A DNA stretch of 64,000 nucleotides from Lysinibacillus macroides (GTDB taxonomy: Bacteria; Bacillota; Bacilli; Bacillales_A; Planococcaceae), in assembly GCF_001281525.1 (NCBI RefSeq), contig NZ_LGCI01000010.1:610869-674868 (forward strand). Reading direction: 5' to 3'. The notes below the pieces were generated by a model that was given only the letters and a program-made list of their open reading frames with translations, did not search any database and was not told the origin of the DNA. The position numbers were made by a program, and so were the translations under genes. Of this stretch, positions 1-9,371 are shown in pieces. Position 1 is the first letter of the stretch. Each line of letters begins with the position of its first letter.

Positions 1-708
1 AAAAATACTTAAAAAGATAACGGCCGTGCCAAACATGAGTAGTGACTGGCTCGATAACCAAGCCTGTGTTTTACTGTTATCAATAATGACATATAAGAGT
101 GCCACCATACCAATAGTGAATAATGTCGCACCTAAATAATCAATTTTACGCTTCACTGCCTCTAACTGTTCCTGGTAATGCTTAACAATTAAATAAATTG
201 AAGCTAAGCCAAATGGTACATTAATAAAGAAGATAAAGTGCCATGACACTTGGTCAACAATAAAGCCACCAAATAATGGACCGACAACGCCCGATACACC
301 CCATACCATACTTAAATAGCTTTGTCCTTTAGCTCGTGCTTTTTCAGTCTTAAATAGCTCACCAACCATCGTTAATGTAATCGGTAAAATAGAGCCTGCC
401 CCAATCCCTTGAATCGCACGAAAGACAATTAATTGCTCCATTGATTGGGCTAAACCACATAACATAGAGCCAATTAAAAAAATAATAATACCAATAATAA
501 TCATCCGCTTACGTCCAAATAAATCGGCTAGCTTACCAAAAATAATCGCTGCAATCGCAGAAGCTAATAAATAAGCAGAATAAATCCAGCTTATTAAGTC
601 CACGCCTAATAAGTCAGCCGTAATACTTGGAATAGCGGTACTCACAATCGTTCCTTCAATTGCTGCTAATGCTGTTACAAGTAATAGTGCAATAAATACT
701 TTATTCAT
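1..708 (-). CDS. MFS multidrug exporter, DHA2 (14-TM) type, C-terminus cut by window edge
   Basis: This is a proton-driven major facilitator membrane exporter, probably for drugs or other toxic compounds. The gene starts at the ATG at 706-708, preceded by AAAAGGTGA seven bases upstream, and runs off the left edge. The visible protein begins MNKVFIALLLVTALAAIEGT, followed by the loop GKLADLFGRKR between TM2 and TM3 (the MFS signature G-x-L-a-D-r-x-G-r-k) and IFFINVPFG near TM6, which is typical of EmrB/QacA-like DHA2 proteins. The substrate cannot be read from the sequence. It has no visible operon partner; the TPR gene downstream (898-1557) is separated by its own terminator. Confidence 0.88.
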   Translation of the reverse strand, partial: MNKVFIALLLVTALAAIEGTIVSTAIPSITADLLGVDLISWIYSAYLLASAIAAIIFGKLADLFGRKRMIIIGIIIFLIGSMLCGLAQSMEQLIVFRAIQGIGAGSILPITLTMVGELFKTEKARAKGQSYLSMVWGVSGVVGPLFGGFIVDQVSWHFIFFINVPFGLASIYLIVKHYQEQLEAVKRKIDYLGATLFTIGMVALLYVIIDNSKTQAWLSSQSLLMFGTAVIFLSIF

Positions 709-846
709 GTTGTCACCTTTTCTTTTCCTTTCCTGCATGACATACCTTAACAAGTTTGAATCAAAAATAAAAGAGGAAAGAATAAATTTTATAAAAAATC
801 GTGGCCCTTCACCATCATCAGAGTTAGCCTTCTACTTTTTTAATAT

Positions 847-885
847 ATAAACAAAAAGCAGCAAGTTTATAACACTTGCTACTTT
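847..885 (-). terminator. Rho-independent terminator after the TPR gene
   Basis: On the minus strand the arms AGCAAGT and ACTTGCT (859-880) form a hairpin followed by a T-rich stretch, just past the stop of the TPR gene. Confidence 0.7.
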
Positions 886-897
886 TATAAGCATGTA

Positions 898-1557
898 TTA
901 GTTAAAACGCTGGGCAATCATATCGTAAATATAACGTGCTTGGTCGTATTCAGGTTGTAGTGTAAAGGCTTGTTTTAAATGATACATTGCGTTCTCTGTT
1001 TGCTCTGTGGATACTGCATAAAGAACACCTAAATTATAGTGTGCATCTGCATTATTCCAATCCTGCTCAATTAATAAATCCAGCTCCCTCTTCCCTTCCT
1101 GAAACATTTCAAGTGCACATAGCACAATGGCGTAGGCTAAACGAATTTGTGTATCCTCAGGAGCAAGCTCTACTGCACGTTGTAAATAGGGCAGTGCTAA
1201 TTTCGGATTTTCCATGCGCTCAAAGCATTTTCCCATCATGTAATAGACATCTGCACCCTCAATTTGATGTGTTAATGCTTGTTCATAAAGCTTTGCAGCC
1301 TCAGCATAGCGCTCCGCATTATAGTACAGATTAGCTAAGCCATAATAAGCAGTAGCTGCTGTTGCATCAACTGTAATCGCCTTTTGGAAGAAACGCTCTG
1401 CACGCTCAGTATCCTCTAATACAGCTAATAAATTTCCAAAATTAATATAGCCAATCGCATTATTAGGCTCTGCTTCTATCGCTTTTGTAAATAGTTGGGC
1501 AGCATCCTCATAGCGCTTGTCTTGAAATGCTTGAATACCCTGTTCATTATAATTCAT
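898..1557 (-). CDS. TPR-repeat protein, YrrB-like
   Basis: The 219-residue protein is made almost entirely of tetratricopeptide repeats. At least five 34-residue units are visible, for example AIGYINFGNLLAVLEDTERA and TAYYGLANLYYNAERYAEAA. TPR arrays are protein-binding scaffolds; no catalytic domain, signal peptide or membrane segment is seen. It is the last gene of the cymR-desulfurase-mnmA-TPR run, the position of yrrB in B. subtilis, so a scaffold role near tRNA thiolation is possible but only inferred. The 73-base gap to mnmA holds an imperfect hairpin (GACTGCT/AGCAGTC around 1583-1620). Confidence 0.85.
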   Translation of the reverse strand: MNYNEQGIQAFQDKRYEDAAQLFTKAIEAEPNNAIGYINFGNLLAVLEDTERAERFFQKAITVDATAATAYYGLANLYYNAERYAEAAKLYEQALTHQIEGADVYYMMGKCFERMENPKLALPYLQRAVELAPEDTQIRLAYAIVLCALEMFQEGKRELDLLIEQDWNNADAHYNLGVLYAVSTEQTENAMYHLKQAFTLQPEYDQARYIYDMIAQRFN

Positions 1558-1630
1558 TAATCTTCACCTCTATGTAGCGAAAGACTGCTCTTATAAAGCC
1601 AAAAGGCAGTAAAAGCAGTCTAAACGCAAA

Positions 1631-2776
<1,146 letters not shown>

Positions 2777-2799
2777 CTAATTGCTATAATGCTTTACGA

Positions 2800-3948
2800 T
2801 TATTTTTTAGCTAGTCTTTGCACAATTTTAGCTGTTTTTTCAGCTGCATCTTGAATATCTTTTTCCGTTAAATCCTGTCCAAAGCTAAAGCGAATGGAAT
2901 TGCGTAGCTCCTCTGCCCCCTGACCAAACATCGCAACAAGCACATGTGATGGATCAATGGAACCTGCTGTACATGCTGAACCACTGGATGCACAAATACC
3001 AGCCATATCGAGATTCACTAAAAAGGATTCCACTTCCATCCCTTTAAAGCTAATATTTAAAATATGAGGCAATGCATGCTCCCTATCCCCATTTAGATGG
3101 AACATTAACTTTTCTTGTGCAAAAATATTAAGCATCATCTGCTTAAAGTGATTGTATAGTGAACGCTTTTCTTCACGCAACTTATTTGCCACTTGCACAG
3201 CAGTCGCAAAGCCAATAATGGCAGGAATATTTTCAGTACCTGCACGACGTTTCTTCTCTTGTGCGCCCCCTAATGCATAGCTTGCCAGAGGTGTTCCTGC
3301 CTTTTGATAAAGGAAGCCAATGCCTTTAGGACCATTCATTTTATGAGCAGTCACACTCAATAAATCTACCTGTAATGTGGCTACATCAATCGCCTCTAAA
3401 CCATAAGCCTGCACTGCATCTGTATGGAATGTGGCTGTATGCTCACGCAATAGCTCCCCGATTTCAGCAATAGGCTGAAGGGTGCCAACCTCATTATTCC
3501 CATACATAATTGTCACTAAAATCGTATCTTCGCGCAGCGCTTTTTGTACTTCCTCCACTGCTACACGTCCCGTTTGATCTACTGGTAAATAAGTTACCTC
3601 AAAGCCATCACGCTCAAGCTTTTCACAAGTATGCAATACTGCATGATGCTCGATTTGTGTTGTAATGATATGTTTGCCTTCTTTAGCCCGAGCATAGGCA
3701 GTTCCTATAATCGCTGTATTATCAGCCTCTGTGCCACCACTTGTCAAGATAATTTCTCCTGATTTGGCCCCAATAGACTGAGCTAATACTTCACGAGCAT
3801 CATCTAAATATTTCCGTGCCTCTCGACCAGCCCCATGAATACTTGATGCATTGCCAAATACTTGATGCATCGCTGTCGTCATCGCTGCTATTACTTGGTC
3901 ATTCATTGGGGATGTAGCTGCATGATCGAGATAAATATGTGAATTCAT
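2800..3948 (-). CDS. Cysteine desulfurase, YrvO type
   Basis: This PLP-dependent enzyme takes sulfur from L-cysteine and carries it as a persulfide, here most likely for MnmA encoded 44 bases downstream. The protein starts MNSHIYLDHAATSPMND after AAAAGGAG. Visible features are the PLP-stacking IEHHAVLHT segment, the Schiff-base lysine in TAHKMNGPKGIGF, and the mobile-loop catalytic cysteine in ASSGSACTAGS. At 382 residues it is full length for class I NifS/IscS enzymes. Position between cymR and mnmA matches yrvO of B. subtilis, where CymR controls cysteine metabolism. A NifS-like role in NAD synthesis is unlikely because no nad genes are nearby. Confidence 0.95.
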   Translation of the reverse strand: MNSHIYLDHAATSPMNDQVIAAMTTAMHQVFGNASSIHGAGREARKYLDDAREVLAQSIGAKSGEIILTSGGTEADNTAIIGTAYARAKEGKHIITTQIEHHAVLHTCEKLERDGFEVTYLPVDQTGRVAVEEVQKALREDTILVTIMYGNNEVGTLQPIAEIGELLREHTATFHTDAVQAYGLEAIDVATLQVDLLSVTAHKMNGPKGIGFLYQKAGTPLASYALGGAQEKKRRAGTENIPAIIGFATAVQVANKLREEKRSLYNHFKQMMLNIFAQEKLMFHLNGDREHALPHILNISFKGMEVESFLVNLDMAGICASSGSACTAGSIDPSHVLVAMFGQGAEELRNSIRFSFGQDLTEKDIQDAAEKTAKIVQRLAKK

Positions 3949-4042
3949 ATTGAAAACTCCTTTTGATAAAAAGCGCTGAAGCTATCGTGCTCATTGTAAA
4001 TTTAATGCAAAGAATAAAGCTATGAGCAGCGCCTTGAACATT

Positions 4043-4462
4043 TTAAATATAGAACATATAGCCGTCAACAACATTCTCTTCTGTGTATTGTGCTAAATCT
4101 TCAATCGTTGTTGTATCTAACACATTTTTTACAGCATCACGAATGCGTAGCCATAGTTCTCGTTGTGGTGCTTCCTCATTTTCAATACCTTCTACTGGTT
4201 GAATTGGTCCCTCTAATACGCTAATCACATGTGCTGCAGAAATTTCACTAGGTGGATTCGCAAGCATATAACCACCATAAGCACCACGTACGCTTTTTAC
4301 TAAGCCCGAGTTACGAAGCGGTGATACCAATTGCTCTAAATATGCCTCAGAAAGCTCCTTTTCAGCCGCAATTTTACGCAAAGGAATAGGACCTTCCCCG
4401 TAATGCTTTGCTAATTCAATCATAATTGTTAGCCCATAACGGCCCTTTGTTGAAATCTTCAT
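4043..4462 (-). CDS. cymR: Rrf2-family transcriptional regulator CymR
   Basis: CymR is the master repressor of cysteine and sulfur uptake genes in Bacillaceae, acting with CysK. The 139-residue protein starts at ATG 4462 after GAGGGTGATAAA, giving the standard Rrf2 start MKISTKGRYGLTIMIELA; an open frame upstream of this (to 4615) has no matching family sequence. The winged helix covers roughly residues 1-80 (LRKIAAEKELSEAYLEQLV, SVRGAYGGY). There is no cysteine in the protein, so it cannot be an iron-sulfur IscR-type sensor, which supports CymR. It is divergent from rarA and heads the desulfurase-mnmA run. Confidence 0.93.
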   Translation of the reverse strand: MKISTKGRYGLTIMIELAKHYGEGPIPLRKIAAEKELSEAYLEQLVSPLRNSGLVKSVRGAYGGYMLANPPSEISAAHVISVLEGPIQPVEGIENEEAPQRELWLRIRDAVKNVLDTTTIEDLAQYTEENVVDGYMFYI

Positions 4463-4644
4463 TTTATCACCCTCAATTAGTCTAGTCAAAAATACTACCA
4501 ACAGTATATCATAATCTCCTCTTGAATAACTCGGAAATACACTTCGAAGGATATGATATACTAATAAATGCCGTTTAGCTATCAACACGAATGTTTTATT
4601 TTCGCACAGAAGCATTTTATAATCGGCTGAAAGGAGGAATGATT

Positions 4645-5934
4645 ATGCACAATGAACCACTTGCTTTTCGTATGCGTCCTTTAACCCTTGATGAAGTAGT
4701 AGGTCATCAGGATTTTATTGGACCTACTACAGCGCTTTATAAAATGATTCACAATGGACATGTACCTTCTATGCTCCTTTACGGGGAACCTGGCATCGGT
4801 AAAACATCGATTGCCAATGCGATAGCAGGTAGCTCAAAGCTCCCTTTCTTTGCTCTGAATGCAACGCGAGCAGGTAAAAAAGATGTTGAAGATATTGTAC
4901 AGGAAGCTAGAATCTCAGGGAAAGTCCTTCTTTTTTTAGATGAAATTCACCGCTTCAATAAACTTCAGCAAGATACTTTACTACCCCATGTTGAAAATGG
5001 TTCGATTGTGTTAATTGGCGCCACAACAGAAAATCCTTATCATGATGTGAACCCCGCTATCCGTTCGCGCTGTGGAGAAATCTATCAACTTAAACGGTTA
5101 ACAATAGAAAATATTATAGCGCTTATTCAAAAGGCCCTTGCTGATGACAAACGTGGGCTAGGTAAATATCATTTTGCCTTAACAGAGAAGCAAATCGAGT
5201 TGATTGCTGGAGCTGCGAATGGAGATGCACGAAAGGCATTGACTTTACTAGAATCCATTTATTATGCGAGTGACGAAGTGGATGGTCAAACCATTGCAGC
5301 AGATCATATTATTGAACACCTTAGTAGTCGGATTGGGGTTTATGGTGATAAGAAAGGCTCGCATTTTTATAACTTACTATCTGCATTGCAAAAATCTGTA
5401 CGTGGCAGTGATACCAATGCTGCCCTATATTATTTAGCCCATTTATTAGAAATAGGTGACTTAGTCGCTGTTAGCAGACGTTTACTTGTGATGGCATACG
5501 AGGATATTGGTCTTGCCAACCCTGCTACTGGTCCTCATGTGTTAGCTGCGGTACAAGCAGCAGAGCGCTTAGGATTACCAGAGGCACGTATACCGCTTGC
5601 CAATGCCGTTATTGAAATGTGCCTTGCCTCAAAATCGAATTCAGCGATTGTAGCAATTGATGCAGCGATTGCAGCGATTCACGAAGGCAAAACAGGTGAT
5701 ATTCCTCATCATTTGCGAGATGCGCATTATGGGGGTGCAAAAGATTTAGGACATGTTGGCTATCAGTATCCACATCACACACCGATTGGCACGTTTGGTG
5801 GTTGGGTAGACCAGCAATACTTACCAGACGAACTTGTAGGAACAGAATTCTATCAACCTGTTATTGCTGGTGAGGAAAAACGTATGGCAGGCATCTACGA
5901 AAAGCTTAAATCCTTTCATCAACATAAAAAGTAA
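4645..5934 (+). CDS. rarA: Replication-associated recombination ATPase RarA (MgsA)
   Basis: RarA is a clamp-loader-like AAA+ ATPase that acts at stalled replication forks. The start at ATG 4645 (MHNEPLAFRMRP) has AAAGGAGG seven bases upstream; another ATG lies two codons earlier. Walker A is LLYGEPGIGKTSIANA, Walker B is LLFLDEIHRFNK, and an arginine-finger region follows at AIRSRCGEIY. The C-terminal part holds the tetramerisation and MgsA C-domain (HHLRDAHYGGAKDLGHVGYQ). The 429-residue length is normal. It is divergent from cymR, as yrvN is in B. subtilis, and ends in a strong hairpin terminator. Confidence 0.96.
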   Translation: MHNEPLAFRMRPLTLDEVVGHQDFIGPTTALYKMIHNGHVPSMLLYGEPGIGKTSIANAIAGSSKLPFFALNATRAGKKDVEDIVQEARISGKVLLFLDEIHRFNKLQQDTLLPHVENGSIVLIGATTENPYHDVNPAIRSRCGEIYQLKRLTIENIIALIQKALADDKRGLGKYHFALTEKQIELIAGAANGDARKALTLLESIYYASDEVDGQTIAADHIIEHLSSRIGVYGDKKGSHFYNLLSALQKSVRGSDTNAALYYLAHLLEIGDLVAVSRRLLVMAYEDIGLANPATGPHVLAAVQAAERLGLPEARIPLANAVIEMCLASKSNSAIVAIDAAIAAIHEGKTGDIPHHLRDAHYGGAKDLGHVGYQYPHHTPIGTFGGWVDQQYLPDELVGTEFYQPVIAGEEKRMAGIYEKLKSFHQHKK

Positions 5935-5965
5935 CATCACTTAAAGAAAGTGATGTTACTTTTTA
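5926..5965 (+). terminator. Bidirectional terminator between rarA and the unknown gene at 5979
   Basis: The perfect arms AAAAAGTAACATCACTT and AAGTGATGTTACTTTTT form a hairpin with A and T flanks, so it can end transcription from both sides. It overlaps the rarA stop codon. Confidence 0.85.
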
Positions 5966-5978
5966 TCAAAGAAACCGT

Positions 5979-6695
5979 TTATCCTGTAAAGCTTGGGTTA
6001 TGTGTTGTGTAGCGGTCTTTATAAAATCGATTTAATGTCTCTGCTATATTGCGAAGTGATGGCAAAATTGCTGCTTCTCCACCTTCGTCACGTAGCTTAC
6101 TATGCAAAAATGCAATTAATTTATACGATTGAGACAATAGACTTGTAAATTCTTGCGTATGTTCCCGCACTTCAAAGCGAATAGCTTTAACCGCTACAGC
6201 CTGTGCCACCTTTTGCTCTCTTGTCTCAAAACAGGGCTCTTGACGTACTTCATCATCGCTCACTCGATATAGTAATCTTAATGTGCTATAGACCTCTCGA
6301 TTATCACGAAAACGTTCCTTCAGCCACTGCAACACAAATTGTAAAAGAATAACTGCATACATAAAGGAAAGGCATTCATCACCACGCGATTTTTTCGCTA
6401 AACGCTGGAAATACTCGGCTTGCGTCACTAGTTCAAATAAAATTAAGCGAATAGGATATAACATGGCGTGACCGCTATTAATATATAAATTTTCTCGATC
6501 TCTGTACATAGCCAGCCAAACATCCTTGACCAATGAAATGGATTTTCTTGTAGAGAGTGCTAATTGACATTGAATAAGCTGATGCTCAATCGTCGGTTGT
6601 AGTAGTCGTTGAAATAAAAGCTCATCTTCCTCACTCACAAGTAATAGTGGTTTTTCTAAATTTGCTATATCTATTTCTATACCGTTTACAAACAT
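5979..6695 (-). CDS. Protein of unknown function, 238 aa
   Basis: I do not recognise a family. The start ATG at 6695 follows GAAGGAGG. The protein begins MFVNGIEIDIANLEKPLLLV and is rich in predicted helix with many charged residues; it has no signal peptide, no clear transmembrane span and no nucleotide-binding motif. The middle (about 80-140) contains two hydrophobic helices (PIRLILFELVTQAEYF, LSFMYAVILLQFVLQWL) that look like buried core helices. It is the last of three minus-strand unknown genes between rarA and tcdA, a gap that is smaller in B. subtilis, so it may be lineage-specific. Confidence 0.7.
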   Translation of the reverse strand: MFVNGIEIDIANLEKPLLLVSEEDELLFQRLLQPTIEHQLIQCQLALSTRKSISLVKDVWLAMYRDRENLYINSGHAMLYPIRLILFELVTQAEYFQRLAKKSRGDECLSFMYAVILLQFVLQWLKERFRDNREVYSTLRLLYRVSDDEVRQEPCFETREQKVAQAVAVKAIRFEVREHTQEFTSLLSQSYKLIAFLHSKLRDEGGEAAILPSLRNIAETLNRFYKDRYTTHNPSFTG

Positions 6696-6796
6696 TGTCT
6701 AGCCTCCTTCACACTTAATCCGATAAATTACCTGTTTTTAACTATAATTCGACAAAAAATCATAAATACCTTTTGGCTTTTTACTTTTTACACCAT

Positions 6797-6890
6797 AAAA
6801 AGAATCTATGAAGCTTCAGCAATCAAATTTTTCAACAGCAAAACGTGTAGAAAAATAAAATTTAATCTCAGAAGTCACATAGATTCTTAT
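6797..6890. repeat. Imperfect inverted repeat in the 229-bp gap between two unknown genes
   Basis: The arms AGAATCTATG (6801-6810) and CATAGATTCT (6878-6887) are perfect and extend with mismatches into flanking AAGCTTC/GAAGTCA. The inside is A/T rich and has no gene. It could be a small degenerate mobile repeat or an RNA structure between the genes at 5979 and 6925; nothing else is seen in this gap. Confidence 0.4.
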
Positions 6891-6924
6891 AGGCTACAGG
6901 CAAAAATAAATCGTCCTTTATTGG

Positions 6925-7446
6925 TTAAGCAAATGTTAATTCATGGTCAACAAACACTTTAAGCTGAAGAAGACATTGCTTCGTATCACCCTTTTGGGCA
7001 AGAACTTCATGGCGTATTGTTGCCACTTTTTCTTCATCCTCCATTACTTCCTTCAAAAGAGCAAAAATAGTTGTTACTAACTGGTCATTCTCTTCCTGAT
7101 CAATATTTGGGAGCGAATAGGCTGCTACTTTTAATAACTGCTCCACTTGTTCAGGCGTTTTTTGCAAGGCATTGGATGAATAATACATTGATATAGCTAA
7201 AAAATAGCATAGCTTTGCATAGCAGTCGATAAACAAATGCCAATACGTATTCGCACTTGGTAACTCTCCTGCCTGCTTCTCAACATAGTCCTTATAAAAA
7301 GTTGTCGCTTGTTTATATAAAGGATTTAATTCTCTCATCGCTTTTGGATAATTATTAGAGGTATCCAAATAATCAAATACAATGGTATTCATTTTCTCTT
7401 GAAGTTTCACAATATCTAAATGGTCACGAATTACTTGAATTTCCAT
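6925..7446 (-). CDS. Protein of unknown function, 173 aa
   Basis: No family is recognised. The ATG at 7446 has GGGAGAGTGG six bases upstream. The protein (MEIQVIRDHLDIVKLQEKMN at the start) is acidic and almost wholly helical in appearance, with aromatic-rich stretches such as NTYWHLFIDCYAKLCYFLA and a C-terminal leucine-rich segment KQCLLQLKVFVDHELTFA. No membrane anchor or catalytic motif is clear. It stands 229 bases upstream of the unknown gene at 5979 and about 210 bases downstream of the one at 7657, all in the same direction. Confidence 0.7.
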   Translation of the reverse strand: MEIQVIRDHLDIVKLQEKMNTIVFDYLDTSNNYPKAMRELNPLYKQATTFYKDYVEKQAGELPSANTYWHLFIDCYAKLCYFLAISMYYSSNALQKTPEQVEQLLKVAAYSLPNIDQEENDQLVTTIFALLKEVMEDEEKVATIRHEVLAQKGDTKQCLLQLKVFVDHELTFA

Positions 7447-7656
7447 TTTTCCACTCTCCCATAGAATATTTGTTATTTAACGTCATGGCTATTCACTGAG
7501 TAGCTTTGCGCATCCAAAACAAATTGATCGATTATCCATCGGCATCACTCAAATTATAGCAATAAACTAAATAAATAAGGGTAGACATGAAAAAAATAAG
7601 ACAATTTCGTGAATTAATAGCATTTTATATACATGAGGCGAACTATTTTGATAGAA

Positions 7657-8043
7657 TTATATTCTTTGTACATAATCATCGAAAAGATCTAAATCCTTTG
7701 TTCGATCAATTATTTCTAAAATGCTCCCCTGTGCATATTTTTTTATACGTTGCTTTGGACTATAAAAATAAGCACAATTTTGGATGAGCCATTCACTAAG
7801 TGTTATATCACTAGCTGTTTGTTGATTTGTTAATATTCGTTTATGTCGAAGTATATCTGCCATTTGATAAAAGCCATCTGATAATTCATAGGCAGATACA
7901 TCAAAGTTAAAAATAGGGCTGACAACCTGTCCAACATCGAAAATATGTATCGTTTGCTGTGCTTCATCTATCGCCAGCTCTACTGTACTAATTTCATCGA
8001 AAAGATTTAAGCCTTTATATTCCATTTGATAGATTTTCTCCAT
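7657..8043 (-). CDS. Protein of unknown function, 128 aa
   Basis: The start ATG at 8043 lies behind a strong site (AAAGGGGGCA), which supports expression. The sequence MEKIYQMEYKGLNLFDEIST is followed by alternating strand-like segments and then a helical C-terminal half ending in LDLFDDYVQRI. No family is recognised, and no signal peptide, membrane span or catalytic motif is seen. It is the first of three co-directional unknown genes (7657, 6925, 5979) but the gaps of about 200 bases argue against a tightly coupled operon. A competing plus-strand frame at 7587-7787 has no ribosome binding site. Confidence 0.68.
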   Translation of the reverse strand: MEKIYQMEYKGLNLFDEISTVELAIDEAQQTIHIFDVGQVVSPIFNFDVSAYELSDGFYQMADILRHKRILTNQQTASDITLSEWLIQNCAYFYSPKQRIKKYAQGSILEIIDRTKDLDLFDDYVQRI

Positions 8044-8084
8044 TTACAAATGCCCCCTTTTTACAATGCTTTTATTGTAGCATA

Positions 8085-8127
8085 CAAAAAATAGCTGCCT
8101 AAAGATAGGAAAGGCAGCTATTTTTTC
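8085..8127. terminator. Bidirectional terminator between tcdA and the unknown gene at 7657
   Basis: Arms AAAAAATAGCTGCCT and AGGCAGCTATTTTTT with a ten-base loop give a strong hairpin with T-runs on both strands; it closes the tcdA transcript. Confidence 0.85.
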
Positions 8128-8134
8128 GACACGA

Positions 8135-8896
8135 TTAACCTTGTACACGTGTAATTTTTATCTCTTTTAAAATCGTGTTCACAACCCAACTAGCAGCGAT
8201 TAAACCTGCCACTGATGGCACAAAGGCGTTGGAAGAGGGCGGCATCTTTGCTTTACGAATCGCCGCATCAGGCTTCCCTACATGCTCAACAACATCTGGA
8301 CGCACAACAATTGGACTTTCATCTGAAAATACAACTGTTACACCTTTATGAATCCCTTCTTTGCGTAGCTTTGTACGAATAATTTTCGCTAAAGGGTCTG
8401 TATGCGTTTTCGATATATCAGCAATTTGGAAGCGTGTAGGGTCCATTTTATTTGCTGCACCCATGCTAGAGATGATGGGAATATTACGCTTTAAACATTC
8501 TTTCATAATATGAATTTTATACATCACTGTATCACTAGCATCGATCACATAATCAATGCCCTGTGCAAAAAATTCCTCATATGTTTCCTCTGTATAAAAC
8601 ATATGCATATCAATGACTTCACATGCTGGGTTAATGTCAGCAATACGTTCTTTCATAATCGCTGATTTAGATTGGCCGATTGTAGAAAGATACGCTACTA
8701 ATTGTCTATTAACATTCGTAATATCTACATTATCCTTATCCACTAAAATAATGCGACCAATGCCACTTCTTGCGCATGCTTCTGCAGCAAATGAGCCCAC
8801 ACCCCCTATACCAAGAACGGCTACTGTAGTATTTTTTAATTTCTCGAGACCCTCTGTTCCTATAGCGAGCTCGTTACGTGAAAACTGATGTAACAT
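8135..8896 (-). CDS. tcdA: tRNA threonylcarbamoyladenosine dehydratase TcdA (YrvM)
   Basis: TcdA cyclises t6A at position 37 of ANN-decoding tRNAs to ct6A, using ATP to activate the carboxylate. The protein is an E1-like ThiF/MoeB/HesA fold. The nucleotide-binding site is GIGGVGSFAAEACARSGIGR, followed by LVDKDNVDITNVNRQ, which holds the conserved Asp and Arg residues for ATP. It lacks the zinc-binding Cys pairs of MoeB/ThiF, which separates it from those. At 253 residues it is full length. It lies between rarA and the 6S RNA/aspS, as yrvM does in B. subtilis. Confidence 0.93.
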   Translation of the reverse strand: MLHQFSRNELAIGTEGLEKLKNTTVAVLGIGGVGSFAAEACARSGIGRIILVDKDNVDITNVNRQLVAYLSTIGQSKSAIMKERIADINPACEVIDMHMFYTEETYEEFFAQGIDYVIDASDTVMYKIHIMKECLKRNIPIISSMGAANKMDPTRFQIADISKTHTDPLAKIIRTKLRKEGIHKGVTVVFSDESPIVVRPDVVEHVGKPDAAIRKAKMPPSSNAFVPSVAGLIAASWVVNTILKEIKITRVQG

Positions 8897-9003
8897 TCTG
8901 ACACACTCTCCATCTATGAAATGTTATGATTAAACCTAGTTAGGCACTAAGATAAAGCAAGCCTATCTTACATTTTATCACGTTATTTATCAAGTAAAAA
9001 TTT

Positions 9004-9051
9004 AAAAGGAGATAAATGGATTCGTGTTTACATCCATCTATCCCCTTTCAG
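9004..9051 (-). terminator. Terminator after the HPr-like gene
   Basis: On the minus strand GGGGATAGATGGATG pairs with CATCCATTTATCTCC-like bases, followed by TTTTAAATTTTT. It ends the GntR-SIS-HPr operon. Confidence 0.75.
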
Positions 9052-9084
9052 CTTGTACGCTTTCCCTCTATTTTAAAAGGATTT

Positions 9085-9354
9085 TTAACATTCTTCCCCT
9101 ATTTTCTTAGACACCATTAGCTCTGTCACAGTTTGCAATAACGTTTCAGCATCTGCTCCATCCACAGCAATTTCTACTATGCTACCTGGTGTTACCCCTA
9201 ATGACATCACACCCATAATGGACTTTAGATTGACTGTCCTATTATTATGCGTTCAATCAACATTACTTTCAAACGGCGTTACAGCAGCCACAAGCAATGC
9301 CGCAGGTCTTGCATGAACTCCCTCTGATGTAGTAATTTTGTACATTCTTTTCAT
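9085..9354 (-). pseudogene. HPr-family phosphocarrier paralogue with an in-frame UGA codon
   Basis: Reading the minus strand from ATG 9354 gives MKRMYKITTSEGVHARPAA, a normal HPr start with the phosphorylated histidine (His14 here), up to residue 33. Codon 34 (9253-9255) is TGA. The frame then continues with NNRTVNLKSIMGVMSLGV, including the serine that HPr kinase modifies, to a TAA at 9085; 89 codons in all, the length of HPr. GGAG precedes the start and the upstream SIS gene ends 17 bases away, so it is the third gene of that operon. In B. subtilis HPr the stop position is a leucine; TTA to TGA is one base change. It is either a broken gene, a sequencing error, or a read-through gene. Confidence 0.85.
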
Positions 9355-9371
9355 TCATAATGTCTCCATTG

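Noticed and set aside
7587-7787. 66-codon plus-strand frame overlapping the 128-residue unknown gene
   Set aside because: The minus-strand gene has the stronger ribosome binding site and longer frame; the two cannot both be typical genes.
9253-9255. Selenocysteine at the UGA of the HPr-like gene
   Set aside because: HPr has leucine, not cysteine, at this place, and no SECIS-like structure is apparent; a nonsense change is simpler.
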